From assembly GCA_034003325.1 (NCBI GenBank), contig JAVEYW010000003.1:186001-250000 (forward strand): a stretch of 64,000 bases of DNA, written 5' to 3'. Source of the stretch: Desulfobacterales bacterium (GTDB lineage: Bacteria > Desulfobacterota > Desulfobacteria > Desulfobacterales > JAFDDL01). The notes under the pieces are model-generated. The model saw nothing but the letters and a program-made list of their open reading frames with translations. It was not told the DNA's origin and did not search any database. A program made the translations under genes and the position numbers. This document shows, in pieces, positions 1 to 9,117 of this stretch (positions within the stretch are counted from its first letter, which is position 1; every line of letters starts with the position of its first letter).

Positions 1-1
1 T

Positions 2-835
2 CGCGGATGCTATGGCGAGTGTAATTTCTGCGCCATCGGCGTTCATCAAGGTAGAACCGTTATCAGCCGAAGCCGGGCCTCTATTTTGGCGGAAGCGCAA
101 AGAATGGTCCAGCACGCTGATTTTAAAGGCTATATTCAGGATGTCGGCGGCCCCACGGCCAATATGTACGGCTATGAATGCAAAAAAAAACTTCGCCACG
201 GGGCATGCACGGACAAGCGTTGTCTCTTCCCGACCCGATGTGACCAATTGCTGATAAATCACCGGCCTCAGATGGCGCTTCTTGAAGATATCCGGCGAAT
301 AAAAGGCATCAAACGGGCGTTTGTTCGCTCCGGAATTCGCTATGACCTCCTTCTCACGGATTCATCCGACGGGCTTGATTATTTGAGACAAATAATTCAC
401 CACCATACGTCCGGACAACTTAAAGTGGCACCTGAACATTGTGTCGCACACATTTTAAACTATATGGGTAAATGCGATATATCGAAATTGATTTCCTTTA
501 AACAGCTGTTTGACCAATTATCCGGAGAGATGGGAAAAAGGCAGTTTCTTACTTATTATTTGATGGCCGCTCACCCCGGATGCACAATAGGGAACATGCA
601 ACGGCTAAATGAATTTGCGCGCCATCAACTGCATATCACCCCCGAGCAAATTCAAATTTTCACCCCGACCCCGTCCACCTATTCGAGCCTCATGTATTGG
701 ACCGAAATGAACCCGTTTGACCGAGAGCCGGTTTTCGTAGAAAAGGACAAAAGAAAAAAGGAAATTCAGAAAAAAACCGTTCTGGCGAAACGAAACACAC
801 CGCATCATGTCCGAAAAACTAAAACATCCGGTTGA
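2..835 (+). CDS. YgiQ family radical SAM protein, C-terminal part (5' truncated by window edge)
   Basis: The reading frame is open from base 2 and carries a radical SAM CxxxCxxC cluster motif at once (RGCYGECNFCAI; Cys codons at 8-10, 20-22 and 29-31), so the true start lies left of the window. Downstream come the Cys-rich ECKKKLRHGACTDKRC segment and the HTSGQLKVAPEHC segment typical of the YgiQ/UPF0313 family, and a basic tail that fits the family's C-terminal region. Members bind SAM and a 4Fe-4S cluster; their substrate is unknown. An internal ATG at base 86 would give a shorter product but would drop the cluster motif, so it is not the start. A run of nine A (182-190) lies in a conserved lysine stretch. 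Confidence 0.88.
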   Translation, partial: RGCYGECNFCAIGVHQGRTVISRSRASILAEAQRMVQHADFKGYIQDVGGPTANMYGYECKKKLRHGACTDKRCLFPTRCDQLLINHRPQMALLEDIRRIKGIKRAFVRSGIRYDLLLTDSSDGLDYLRQIIHHHTSGQLKVAPEHCVAHILNYMGKCDISKLISFKQLFDQLSGEMGKRQFLTYYLMAAHPGCTIGNMQRLNEFARHQLHITPEQIQIFTPTPSTYSSLMYWTEMNPFDREPVFVEKDKRKKEIQKKTVLAKRNTPHHVRKTKTSG

Positions 836-954
836 AATCCCGTTTAAGTCCGACTATGATTCAACAGCATATTCGTTTTATATTCCCGTCTTGTCCGGTT
901 GCCTGCTTAAACACAACGCAAACCGGCAAAAGACCATAAGGAGGACAGCGGCTT

Positions 955-1467
955 TTGATCGTTATTGATTTGAATCAATCGGCCTATCGTGTCGGTGTTA
1001 TTTCGGACACCCATGGCAGGTTGCGCCCCGAAGCGGCTCGAACCTTACAGGACGTTCAGCTCATCATTCATGCCGGAGATATCGACTCTCCGAACGTCAT
1101 GAGCGCACTCAGGGAAATCGCACCCGTCATCGCGGTTCGTGGAAACATGGATCAAGGTGGATTCGGGCTCAGCCTTCCCGAAACCGAAAGCATTCGAATA
1201 GGCACGCTCAGTGTGCTTGTATTGCACGATATACTGCGTTATTACGGCACCCGTCACGAACAAGATTTTAACCTGGTGATTACCGGCCATACCCACCGGC
1301 CCAATATTACCCGTAGCGGTCCGACGACCCTTCTCAATCCGGGAAGTGCCGGCCCGAAACGGTCCGGCTTGCCGATTTCCATGGCCATTATCGAGTTTGA
1401 GGAAGAACAATTCATCATACGGCATGTTGACCTGGAATCTTTGAACTGTGATAACGGCATCGGGTAA
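955..1467 (+). CDS. YfcE/MJ0936-type metallophosphoesterase
   Basis: Encodes 170 residues beginning with TTG at 955, chosen because a strong AAGGAGG ribosome site (938-944) sits 10 bases upstream. The calcineurin-like metal-binding motifs are in order: D-x-H in VISDTHG, GDID in IIHAGDID, the GNMD segment in VRGNMDQ, and the GHTH motif near residue 110 followed by NPGSAGPKR. These are the ligands of a two-metal phosphodiesterase of the small YfcE/MJ0936 family, cytoplasmic, with no signal peptide. The physiological substrate cannot be read from the sequence. It stands alone between ygiQ and the octaheme cytochrome gene. Confidence 0.85.
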   Translation: MIVIDLNQSAYRVGVISDTHGRLRPEAARTLQDVQLIIHAGDIDSPNVMSALREIAPVIAVRGNMDQGGFGLSLPETESIRIGTLSVLVLHDILRYYGTRHEQDFNLVITGHTHRPNITRSGPTTLLNPGSAGPKRSGLPISMAIIEFEEEQFIIRHVDLESLNCDNGIG

Positions 1468-1556
1468 CGCATGAACAAACATCAACCGGCAACGAGGCCT
1501 CTTTTGACCAAAAGTTTTTATTGCCATCATTGCCGAACCGTTAATCCTAATCCGGC

Positions 1557-1646
1557 AAAGCCGGATGCTGGAAGGCTGGGATGCCGAGAGGCATAAAAGC
1601 CATCTTTCACCTTCAGTGAACATACACGCAAAAAACGTGTATGTTT
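1557..1646 (-). repeat. Dispersed hairpin-bearing repeat, copy 1
   Basis: Read on the minus strand, this stretch matches 41780-41860 on the plus strand. Shared blocks include GAAGGTGAA, GATGGCTTTTATGC, CATCCCAGC and TTCCAGCATCCGGCTTT, with about ten extra bases here in the middle. One end forms a perfect 8-bp stem, CATACACG/CGTGTATG, around a CAAAAAA loop (1621-1643). It lies between the phosphoesterase and the cytochrome gene. No coding function is supported. Confidence 0.6.
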
Positions 1647-1683
1647 TTGATAGAGGGTCTAATATTCTGACATGGAGGTCCTG

Positions 1684-3255
1684 ATGAAACACCAGACGGC
1701 TGCTGTTTTGAGTTTTGTCCTTTTTTTAACCTGTTACACCGTCGCCGCAGCCGGTGCTCCCCCCGTGAGCGAGGCAACCCAGGAGTGTCTGGATTGTCAC
1801 GCCGTATTCCATCCGGGCATCGTGGCGGATTGGGAAAAAAGCCGGCATGCGCAAACCACACCGTCGGAAGCAATGAAAGTGGACGGGCTTTCAAGGAAAA
1901 TTTCTTCGGACAAGATTCCGGAAGAATATACATCCCATGCGGTAGGTTGCGCGGAATGCCATGGATTGAATGAAAAGAGCCATAAAGACACCTTTGAGCA
2001 CAATGGGTATCAGCTTCACGTCGTGGTAACACCACTGGATTGTGCGCTCTGCCATACAACCGAAGCCATGGAATATTCGGAAAATCTCATGGCCCATGCC
2101 CATCACATTCTGGCGTCAAACGATACCTACGAGATGCTGGAAAAATCAATGACCGGTTCTCCTAAGGTCGGCGGCGGTTCGCTTGAATTTTCGAACCCCG
2201 ATGAACGAACAAAGGCTGAAACCTGCTACTATTGCCACGGCACCAAAATCGAGGTGACCGGCCTTGAAACCAGAGAAACGGATGCCGGAGAACAGACGTT
2301 CCCGGTCATGACCGGCTGGCCCAATCAGGGAGTGGGCCGGATTAATCCCGATGAAAGCAAGGGGGCCTGCACACCTTGCCATACTCGCCATCGCTTTTCC
2401 ATGGAGATGGCGCGAAAGCCTTACACCTGCAAGCAATGCCATACAGGGCCGGATGTGCCCGCTTACAAGGTGTATGCGGCCAGCAAACATGGCAATATTT
2501 TCGCATCCCATGAAAAAGGATGGGATTTTACGACCACGCCTTGGACTGTCGGCAAAGATTTCACGGCTCCGACTTGTGCGGCTTGTCATATTAGCTTGCT
2601 GGCCAATACGGATGGCGAACCCATCGCCCAACGCTCTCATCGTATGAACGATCGGCTGCCCTGGCGGTTATTCGGACTCATCTATGCGCACCCTCACCCG
2701 ATTGATCCGGATACATTTAAAATTCGAAATCAAGAAGGCCTTCAATTGCCGACAAGCCTTGACGGAGAAAACGTTTCCGAAGCGCTCATCGATAAAACCA
2801 TTCAGAATCAGCGAAGGGATGCCCTTCAACGCATTTGCCTTTCCTGCCATGATGCCTCCTGGGTCAATGGCCATTGGGAGCGGCTTGAAAACGCGATTGA
2901 GCAAACAAACCGCGCCACCCAAACCGCAACCCGAATCATGAAAAGCATCTGGAACGATTCTTTGGCCAAGGGGCCCGAAAACGGCGGCAGCCCCTTTGAT
3001 GAGTTCATCGAAACGAAGTGGAGCGACATATGGTTGTTCTATGCCAACACCATTCGTTTTTCGGCGGCCATGGGCGGCGGCGGGGACTACAGCGTTTTTG
3101 CAAACGGATATTACCAGCTTTCCAGCGCCATAAAAGAAATGCATGATTGGCATCAGAACAGGACAGAATTACGCAATCTGGCAACCATGTGTCGCCGGTG
3201 GGGGCTATCCGGGAATCGTCAGCCTTCGTCCGCATGGCATGATGCCGTCCAATAA
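1684..3255 (+). CDS. Octaheme cytochrome c, hydroxylamine oxidoreductase (HAO)-like
   Basis: Encodes 523 residues from ATG 1684; an in-frame ATG at 1672 is less likely because GGAGGT (1674-1679) serves as the ribosome site for 1684. An N-terminal signal peptide (hydrophobic residues about 6-24) sends it to the periplasm. Eight CxxCH heme sites are visible, with the first Cys at residues 35, 89, 120, 181, 229, 249, 298 and 385, followed by a C-terminal helical region rich in W and Y. Eight c-hemes in a chain of this length fits the HAO/octaheme nitrite-reductase superfamily. Whether it oxidises hydroxylamine or reduces nitrite or hydroxylamine depends on the crosslinking tyrosine, which I could not place with confidence. 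No partner electron-transfer gene is adjacent. Confidence 0.82.
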   Translation: MKHQTAAVLSFVLFLTCYTVAAAGAPPVSEATQECLDCHAVFHPGIVADWEKSRHAQTTPSEAMKVDGLSRKISSDKIPEEYTSHAVGCAECHGLNEKSHKDTFEHNGYQLHVVVTPLDCALCHTTEAMEYSENLMAHAHHILASNDTYEMLEKSMTGSPKVGGGSLEFSNPDERTKAETCYYCHGTKIEVTGLETRETDAGEQTFPVMTGWPNQGVGRINPDESKGACTPCHTRHRFSMEMARKPYTCKQCHTGPDVPAYKVYAASKHGNIFASHEKGWDFTTTPWTVGKDFTAPTCAACHISLLANTDGEPIAQRSHRMNDRLPWRLFGLIYAHPHPIDPDTFKIRNQEGLQLPTSLDGENVSEALIDKTIQNQRRDALQRICLSCHDASWVNGHWERLENAIEQTNRATQTATRIMKSIWNDSLAKGPENGGSPFDEFIETKWSDIWLFYANTIRFSAAMGGGGDYSVFANGYYQLSSAIKEMHDWHQNRTELRNLATMCRRWGLSGNRQPSSAWHDAVQ

Positions 3256-3273
3256 GCTTCCTGCTTTGCCGGA

Positions 3274-3978
3274 TTAGTCCCGTCGTTGAAATATGGCGAG
3301 GGTTCTTTCCGAGTCAATGAATGGCAGTTGATAGGTTTCCAATGAAAGGGCAAGGCGCTGATCGTCCATAAGCAGCATATCAGGATTGGCGTGTTCAAAG
3401 AATGGGGCGAGTCGGGCCAGCTCCGCTTGGGTCTCTGAAAACCGACCTTTATAGGCGATGAGCTTTCCGCCAGGCGCCAAAAGCGGCAGCGACATCGAAA
3501 CAAAAGCGGAAAGCTCGCATAAGGCGCGACAAACGATCACATTAAAGGCCGGCTTATCGCGGGAATCATTGGCCAGGGTTTCGGCTCGCGTGTAAAGAGC
3601 GGCAATATTCGACACCCCCAGCATTCGAATGACATGGGAAAGAAAGCTCACCTTTTTTCTGATACTGTCAATCAATAAAACGGTAAGTTCGGGCCGCATT
3701 ATTTTCAATACCAAGCCCGGATATCCGCCGCCGGAGCCGATGTCCAGCAGGGCTGCATGTAACGGCAAAACCGGTAAGGCGGCAAAAGCATCAAGTACGT
3801 GTTTAACGGCGATTTCTTCAGGATTCGTAATGGCGGTTAAATTGGTTTTGCGGTTCCATCGCAAAAGTTCGGTTGCGTGTGCTGCCAATAACGCCAGTTG
3901 CGCATCGGAAACCTGAACGCCCAGGCGTTCGCCGCCATCCCGAATCAAGCAGTTCCAGGCCGCATCCCCCAATTCCAT
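3274..3978 (-). CDS. rsmG: 16S rRNA (guanine527-N7)-methyltransferase RsmG
   Basis: Encodes 234 residues. The SAM-binding motif LLDIGSGGGYPGLVLKI lies near residues 76-92, preceded by the family signature WNRKTNLTAI (about 41-50) and followed by the VCRAL segment and LLAPGGKLIAYKGR. This is the RsmG/GidB methyltransferase that makes m7G527 in the 530 loop of 16S rRNA. It is 19 bases downstream of the CoA-transferase/GNAT gene on the same strand and convergent with the cytochrome gene across an 18-bp gap. It is not next to the mnmG/parAB genes that often accompany it. Confidence 0.93.
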   Translation of the reverse strand: MELGDAAWNCLIRDGGERLGVQVSDAQLALLAAHATELLRWNRKTNLTAITNPEEIAVKHVLDAFAALPVLPLHAALLDIGSGGGYPGLVLKIMRPELTVLLIDSIRKKVSFLSHVIRMLGVSNIAALYTRAETLANDSRDKPAFNVIVCRALCELSAFVSMSLPLLAPGGKLIAYKGRFSETQAELARLAPFFEHANPDMLLMDDQRLALSLETYQLPFIDSERTLAIFQRRD

Positions 3979-3997
3979 TCTTCAGCCCATCCCCCGA

Positions 3998-5956
3998 TTA
4001 TTCCGATTTTGTATCGGACGGCGCATCGGGGGTAGGGACGCCTGCCGGCTTTTTTGATTCCATAAAATTCATCAATATGGAGACTTCACCACCGCCGCCC
4101 ATGGTGATAACGGCATTTGGATATCTCTTTTTGAATACTTGAATCATGGCCTGATTTTCTCGCAACACCGTCGCTACAAACCCGGTGTACTCGTTTTCCT
4201 GTGCAATATCTTCAAGCTTTTCCAAAAGGATGGAGGCAATGCCAAGCCCCTGGTGATCCTCCCGGACAACAAATGCAACTTCAGCAAGATTCTCTTCAGC
4301 CGGCGCATAAGAGCCGATACCGACGATTTCCTTGTGTCCTCCTTTCTGACGTAAAGCGATCATCGACATGCTTTTTCGGTAATCCACGCTGGCATATTGC
4401 TGCTGAATGACCTCGTGCGAGAAAAGCTTCATTCGGTAAAAAAATCGGTAATAAATTGTTTTTTCCTGAAGCGAATAGAAGAAATTTCGATAGGCGAACT
4501 CGTCTGAAGGCAGCAAGGGCCGATATTCGAGCATCTTGCCGTTTTTGCATTTTTCCACACTTTTATAGCCCTCCAGAAACAGCAGGTCTTCTTGGGCCGG
4601 TGGCAGTTGATCCGCAAAAATGTAGTGCCGTTTACGGGCAAAATCGATCAGTGCCGCCCTGAATTTCGGGTGCGCGATTTGCGCAAGCTCCATCACCCGC
4701 TGATAAATCCCCTTACCCTGAAGTTCCGCAATGCCATATTCGGTGATAACAAAGTTGACATCGCCGCGGGTGGTGGCGACCCCTGCCCCTTCGCTCAGAT
4801 GCGAAACAATTCTTGATATCGAATTGTTTCGAGCCGTGGAAGGCAGGGCAATGATCGAAAAACCACCTTTGGACATGGCGCTGCCCCTGATAAAATCAAC
4901 CTGATCACCGATACCACTGAAAAAGAGATATCCAAGCGAATCCGTACAAACCTGTCCGGTAAGATCGACTTCAAGGGCGGAACTGATGGAAATCAGGTTG
5001 TCATTTCGGGCGATTTCCGTGGGGTCGTTTACAAATTCGGAGGATTTGAAATAAAAGATGGGATTGTCATTCACGTAATCATAAAGTTTTTGTGAGCCCA
5101 TGCAAAGGGATGCGACCACCCGACCGGGCAATAAGGTTTTTTTTCTGTTGGTCACCACCTTTTTCTCTATCAGATTCATCAACGCATCCGTAACCAGCTG
5201 CGTGTGAACGCCGAGATCTTTTTTCCCTTCGAGGTGTTGCAGCATCGCGTACGGCAAGCTACCGAACCCGATTTGAATGGTGGCACCGTCGTCCACCAAC
5301 TGGGAAACGTAATGGCCGATTCTTCTGAAGACCTCATTATCCGTATTGCCGGGCGGCGCCTCCACAAGCGGCTCTTCATGCCATACCATCACGTCAATAT
5401 CATCCATATGGACGAAACTGTCCCCCCATATTTTCGGCATCTTAGGATTCACCTGTGCGATGACGAGACTCGCATTTTCCATGCCGGCACGGGTGATATC
5501 CACGGAAACCCCGAGACTGCAATAGCCGAATCGGTCCGGCGGACAGACCTGAATCAATGCGACGTCCAACCCGATGCGGTGACTTCTAAAAAGTTCCGGA
5601 ATTTGAGAAAGATAGGCCGGAATATAATCAATTCTGCCTTCAAACGCGGCCCTTCGCATGGGCGTGCTGATGAAAAAAAGTTTCAACAAAAACCGCCTTC
5701 GAAAAGATTCGTCGTCAATATATTGGGATAAAGTAAAGGACATCATTTGATACAGCATGATATCCTGTAAGCGCACATCCGCAATCATGGCCTTAATAAG
5801 GGCCTGAGGCTCCCCGCATCCGGTGCCGATAAATACCCGGCTGCCCCTGCGTATCTTGGAGATGGCCGTGTGAATATCCACCAGCTTGCTACGGCAGTTG
5901 TCCATCGTCCATTCGTAACTTTCTTTTGTGGCAGTGCCGTTGGAATGTGTTGTCAT
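3998..5956 (-). CDS. Acetyl-CoA hydrolase/transferase fused to a GNAT acetyltransferase domain
   Basis: Encodes 652 residues with two parts. Residues about 15-440 form a CoA-transferase/acetyl-CoA hydrolase (seen in FIGTGCGEPQALI near the N terminus, VQIGFG-like IQIGFGSLPYAML, and VNFVITEYGIAELQGKG). Residues about 465-625 form a GNAT domain with the acyl-CoA pyrophosphate-binding motif EDHQGLGIASILLEKL. The architecture is known in deltaproteobacteria as a bifunctional CoA transferase/acetyltransferase; the acyl substrate cannot be deduced. The GNAT part could acetylate a metabolite or a lysine, or only sense acetyl-CoA. The gene precedes rsmG on the same strand and diverges from the Nudix gene. 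Confidence 0.85.
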   Translation of the reverse strand: MTTHSNGTATKESYEWTMDNCRSKLVDIHTAISKIRRGSRVFIGTGCGEPQALIKAMIADVRLQDIMLYQMMSFTLSQYIDDESFRRRFLLKLFFISTPMRRAAFEGRIDYIPAYLSQIPELFRSHRIGLDVALIQVCPPDRFGYCSLGVSVDITRAGMENASLVIAQVNPKMPKIWGDSFVHMDDIDVMVWHEEPLVEAPPGNTDNEVFRRIGHYVSQLVDDGATIQIGFGSLPYAMLQHLEGKKDLGVHTQLVTDALMNLIEKKVVTNRKKTLLPGRVVASLCMGSQKLYDYVNDNPIFYFKSSEFVNDPTEIARNDNLISISSALEVDLTGQVCTDSLGYLFFSGIGDQVDFIRGSAMSKGGFSIIALPSTARNNSISRIVSHLSEGAGVATTRGDVNFVITEYGIAELQGKGIYQRVMELAQIAHPKFRAALIDFARKRHYIFADQLPPAQEDLLFLEGYKSVEKCKNGKMLEYRPLLPSDEFAYRNFFYSLQEKTIYYRFFYRMKLFSHEVIQQQYASVDYRKSMSMIALRQKGGHKEIVGIGSYAPAEENLAEVAFVVREDHQGLGIASILLEKLEDIAQENEYTGFVATVLRENQAMIQVFKKRYPNAVITMGGGGEVSILMNFMESKKPAGVPTPDAPSDTKSE

Positions 5957-6069
5957 ATGCGTTGCCTTGATTATTCCTTTTAAATTGACCGAAAACGTAT
6001 TAATTGATCATTATCTCGTTTATGAGAGGCTTGCTCAAAATCTATTATATATACATCAGGTGGTTTCAA

Positions 6070-6510
6070 ATGCCAAATAGTTTATCCCATAGAAATCCGC
6101 TTCTCACAGTTGATATTATTATTGAGATCCCAAGCGGTATCGTCCTTATCCGCCGAAATAATCCACCCTTCGGCTGGGCGTTACCCGGTGGATTTGTCGA
6201 TTATGGGGAAGCACTTGAAACTGCGGCAATCCGTGAAGCCAAGGAAGAGACCGGATTGGATATCGGCTGGCCGGAACAGTTTCATGCCTATTCAGCGCCG
6301 AATCGTGATCCGCGCCATCATTCGGTCACGATGGTGTTTATCGCATCGGCTGCGGGAACTCCCTGTGCAGGGGATGACGCCGGGGCGGCGCGCATTTTCA
6401 ACGAAACGGATCTGCCTAAAAATCTGGCTTTTGACCATGCCCGGATTTTATCGGATTATTTTCGATACAAGGGTGGTGAAAAGAAATCCGTCATTTTTCA
6501 GCATCACTGA
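6070..6510 (+). CDS. Nudix hydrolase
   Basis: Encodes 146 residues from ATG 6070, preceded by AGGTGG at 6058-6063; an in-frame ATG at 6004 lacks such a site and would add an unrelated hydrophobic stretch. The complete Nudix box, G-x5-E-x7-REAKEETGL, is present ([20 protein letters not shown]), flanked by GWALPGG and by an SVTMVFIA strand. Proteins of this size and layout act on ADP-ribose or other nucleoside diphosphate derivatives; the substrate is not determined here. It is a single-gene unit, transcribed away from the CoA-transferase gene. Confidence 0.88.
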   Translation: MPNSLSHRNPLLTVDIIIEIPSGIVLIRRNNPPFGWALPGGFVDYGEALETAAIREAKEETGLDIGWPEQFHAYSAPNRDPRHHSVTMVFIASAAGTPCAGDDAGAARIFNETDLPKNLAFDHARILSDYFRYKGGEKKSVIFQHH

Positions 6511-6615
6511 ACACGACCATCCTTCCTGCCGGGGCCAATTCGATGTTATTTTTCTTTTGAGGACACAGTAGGTTGTAAAAATTTCGACTTTTTTTTAAAT
6601 GTTTTTATGTTTTTA

Positions 6616-6644
6616 TTGACAAAGCGTCACCGAACCTCTACAGT
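6616..6644 (+). promoter_or_regulatory. Sigma-70 type promoter for the EF-G paralogue
   Basis: A perfect -35 TTGACA (6616-6621), a 17-bp spacer and a -10 TACAGT (6639-6644) lie after an A/T-rich stretch. It is about 240 bp upstream of the EF-G start codon, which implies a long untranslated leader. Confidence 0.6.
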
Positions 6645-6700
6645 GCCCCGGCTTGTGAGGGACTCGTCTGAATCGTAGATTCTTCCGCGTTTTTAAAAGG

Positions 6701-6737
6701 GCTTCCTGAAAAGGCACGACTCCGCCTTTCTGGAAGC
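6701..6737 (+). other. Hairpin 1 in the EF-G leader
   Basis: GCTTCCTGAAAAGGC (6701-6715) pairs with GCCTTTCTGGAAGC (6724-6737), leaving an 8-base loop, one mismatch and one bulged A. It is followed by a short pyrimidine stretch (TTTCTTGTT). Confidence 0.5.
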
Positions 6738-6769
6738 TTTCTTGTTATCCGTCAATTTGTCGGCTCGAT

Positions 6770-6813
6770 CCCCAATCGACCCCGCAGGTCGAAACTTGGG
6801 GATTTTATATTTT
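6770..6813 (+). terminator. Terminator-like hairpin 2 in the EF-G leader (possible attenuator)
   Basis: CCCCAATCGACC (6770-6781) pairs with GGTCGA (6787-6792) and TTGGGG (6796-6801), with a three-base bulge, and is followed by ATTTTATATTTT (6802-6813). This has the form of an intrinsic terminator, but it lies between a strong promoter and the EF-G start codon, so it may act as an attenuator. It could instead end transcription from the Nudix gene. Confidence 0.5.
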
Positions 6814-6888
6814 AGGGACCCTTTTCGCATGCAGCACACTTCCGCTTAATCCGAAGTGCACAATGGTTATGAAAAAAGGAACGGCACA

Positions 6889-8973
6889 ATGAAAAACGAA
6901 ATTCAAAAAGTTAGAAACATCGGCATCAGCGCACATATTGACTCTGGGAAAACCACCCTGACGGAACGCATTCTTTTTTATACCAACAGGATTTATGCGA
7001 TTCACGATGTCAAGGGAAAAGACGGTGTCGGCGCCACCATGGATTCCATGGAACTTGAAAAGGAACGAGGAATCACCATCGCTTCCGCCGCGACATTCTG
7101 CGAATGGCAGGGTCACGACATTAATATTATCGACACCCCCGGTCATGTGGATTTCACGATCGAGGTGGAGCGCTCCTTGCGCGTGCTGGATGGCGCCATT
7201 CTTGTTCTCTGTGCGGTTGGCGGGGTCCAGTCCCAATCCATCACCGTGGATCAGCAAATGAAACGGTACCGGGTGCCGTGCATCGCCTTTATCAATAAAT
7301 GCGATCGGAATGGTGCCAACCCGTTTCGCGTCATTGAACAACTTAAGGATAAACTGGGCCACAACGCCGTCGCAATGCAGATGCCTATCGGCTTGGAAGC
7401 GGATCTGGAAGGAATTGTTGATCTGGTTGCGATGAAAGCCGTCTTTTTCGACGGCAGCAACGGGGAAACCCTTCGCTTGGAGGACATTCCCGAAGCGCTT
7501 CTGGCCGAGGCACAGGCCCGGCGGGAAAAATTGATCGATGCTGCCACGATGTTTTCAGACGAATTAATGGAAAGGGTTCTTGAAGAGAAGGATATCCCCG
7601 AATCGCTTCTGATCGAAGCCGTCCGAAAAGGTACCATCGCTCGAAAATTGACCCCTGTTTTTATGGGTTCCGCCTACAAAAACAAAGGCGTTCAGCCGTT
7701 ATTGAACGCGGTCACCGAATTACTCCCCTGCCCGCTTGATGTCGAAAATGAAGCGCTGGATATGGACAAGGGGGAAGCGCCGGTCATTTTGACCGGCCGG
7801 CCGGAAGATCCCCTGGTGGCGTTGGCATTCAAGTTGGAGGACGGCACTTACGGCCAGCTTACCTATATTCGTGTCTATCAGGGGGTCCTTTCAAAGGGGA
7901 CCACCATGCTCAATGTGCGAACCGGCAAAAAGGTGAAGGTAGGTCGTGTTGCCAAAATGCACGCGGACCAAATGGAGGACATTGAGGAGATTCCCGCTGG
8001 CTCCATCGGCGCTCTTTTTGGAATTGACTGCGCTTCGGGAGACACGTTTGTCTCACCCGGCATGAACCTGACCATGACCTCCATGTTCGTACCGGAACCT
8101 GTTATCTCCCTTGCCATTATTCCCATCAATAACAAGGCACAGATTAATATGTCAAAGGCCCTAAACCGGTTTTCTAAAGAGGACCCCACCTTTCGAACCT
8201 CTTTCAATGAAGAGACCAACGAGACGATCATACAAGGCATGGGGGAGTTGCACCTTGAAGTGTATGTCGAAAGAATGCGGCGAGAATACAATGCCGAAGT
8301 GACTACCGGTGCGCCTCAAGTGGCTTACCGGGAAACCATCACCCGCAAAGCGGAATTTAACTATATTCATAAGAAACAAACCGGCGGGTCAGGTCAATAC
8401 GGCCGAGTGGCCGGTTACATCGAGCCGATTATAGACGAGGTGTTTGAGTTTGATAACCAGGTAACGGGCGGTTCCATTCCGACAAATTATATTCCGGCCT
8501 GTGAGAAAGGGTTTCGCCTGTGCATGGTCAAAGGGCCGAAAATGGAGTTTCCGGTTACCGGCGTTCGCGTCGTACTCAATGATGGGGCATCCCATTCCGT
8601 GGACTCATCGGACATGGCCTTTCAGGCGGCAGCCCGAGGCGGTTTTCTTCAGGCCTACGCCAATGCGGGGGCCGTGATCCATGAGCCGGTGATGAAGGTG
8701 GTGGTGGAAACCCCTTCTGATTTTCAAGGCAGTGTAATGGGTTCTTTGAATCAACGCCGCGGCATGATTGTGGGCGCACAGGATGAAGGCCCCATGTGCA
8801 CCATCGAATCACAGGTGCCTTTGTCGGAAATGTTCGGATACGCAACAGCGCTTCGCTCCATGACTCAGGGCCAGGCGCAGTTTACGATGGAATTTTACGC
8901 TTATAAACAAGTACCCCGGCAAATCGCCGAAGAGCTGGCAAAAAAGGCGCAAGAAAAGAAACATGTGGCTTAA
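6889..8973 (+). CDS. fusA: Elongation factor G, mitochondrial-EFG1-like subtype
   Basis: Encodes 694 residues from ATG 6889 (AAAGGA upstream); an in-frame ATG at 6856 would only add a non-family leader. GTPase motifs are all visible: G1 AHIDSGKTT, switch I/G2 ERGITI, G3 DTPGHVDF, G4 NKCD. The later EF-G domains follow, with GMGELHLEV in domain III and [11 protein letters not shown] in domain IV. The signatures [29 protein letters not shown] and [10 protein letters not shown] match the EFG1 of mitochondria and the related spd-EFG1 subtype of spirochetes, planctomycetes and deltaproteobacteria rather than the usual bacterial AHIDAGKTT form. It catalyses GTP-dependent ribosomal translocation. 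It is not in a str operon (no rpsL, rpsG or tuf nearby) and has its own promoter and long leader. Confidence 0.92.
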   Translation: MKNEIQKVRNIGISAHIDSGKTTLTERILFYTNRIYAIHDVKGKDGVGATMDSMELEKERGITIASAATFCEWQGHDINIIDTPGHVDFTIEVERSLRVLDGAILVLCAVGGVQSQSITVDQQMKRYRVPCIAFINKCDRNGANPFRVIEQLKDKLGHNAVAMQMPIGLEADLEGIVDLVAMKAVFFDGSNGETLRLEDIPEALLAEAQARREKLIDAATMFSDELMERVLEEKDIPESLLIEAVRKGTIARKLTPVFMGSAYKNKGVQPLLNAVTELLPCPLDVENEALDMDKGEAPVILTGRPEDPLVALAFKLEDGTYGQLTYIRVYQGVLSKGTTMLNVRTGKKVKVGRVAKMHADQMEDIEEIPAGSIGALFGIDCASGDTFVSPGMNLTMTSMFVPEPVISLAIIPINNKAQINMSKALNRFSKEDPTFRTSFNEETNETIIQGMGELHLEVYVERMRREYNAEVTTGAPQVAYRETITRKAEFNYIHKKQTGGSGQYGRVAGYIEPIIDEVFEFDNQVTGGSIPTNYIPACEKGFRLCMVKGPKMEFPVTGVRVVLNDGASHSVDSSDMAFQAAARGGFLQAYANAGAVIHEPVMKVVVETPSDFQGSVMGSLNQRRGMIVGAQDEGPMCTIESQVPLSEMFGYATALRSMTQGQAQFTMEFYAYKQVPRQIAEELAKKAQEKKHVA

Positions 8974-9045
8974 CCATTGAGACCGTCGAGCCTTACCTGT
9001 AAAGAGATCAAAGCGTTGCTGATTCAACCCCATTGCGAGTTAGAC

Positions 9046-9069
9046 AAAAACCGGCCGGGAAAGGTTTTT
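9046..9069 (+). terminator. Weak hairpin between EF-G and the ATPase gene
   Basis: AAAAACC (9046-9052) and GGTTTTT (9063-9069) form a 7-bp stem around a G/C-rich loop. It could terminate or partly terminate the EF-G transcript. Confidence 0.3.
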
Positions 9070-9117
9070 ACGAAACATTCCCAGTGCCTGATTTCCCTTA
9101 GAGAGAGGAATTTTTAC

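Noticed and set aside
2146-2640. Long open antisense frame over the octaheme cytochrome gene
   Set aside because: It is a shadow of the heme protein's codons, with no ribosome site or family motif.
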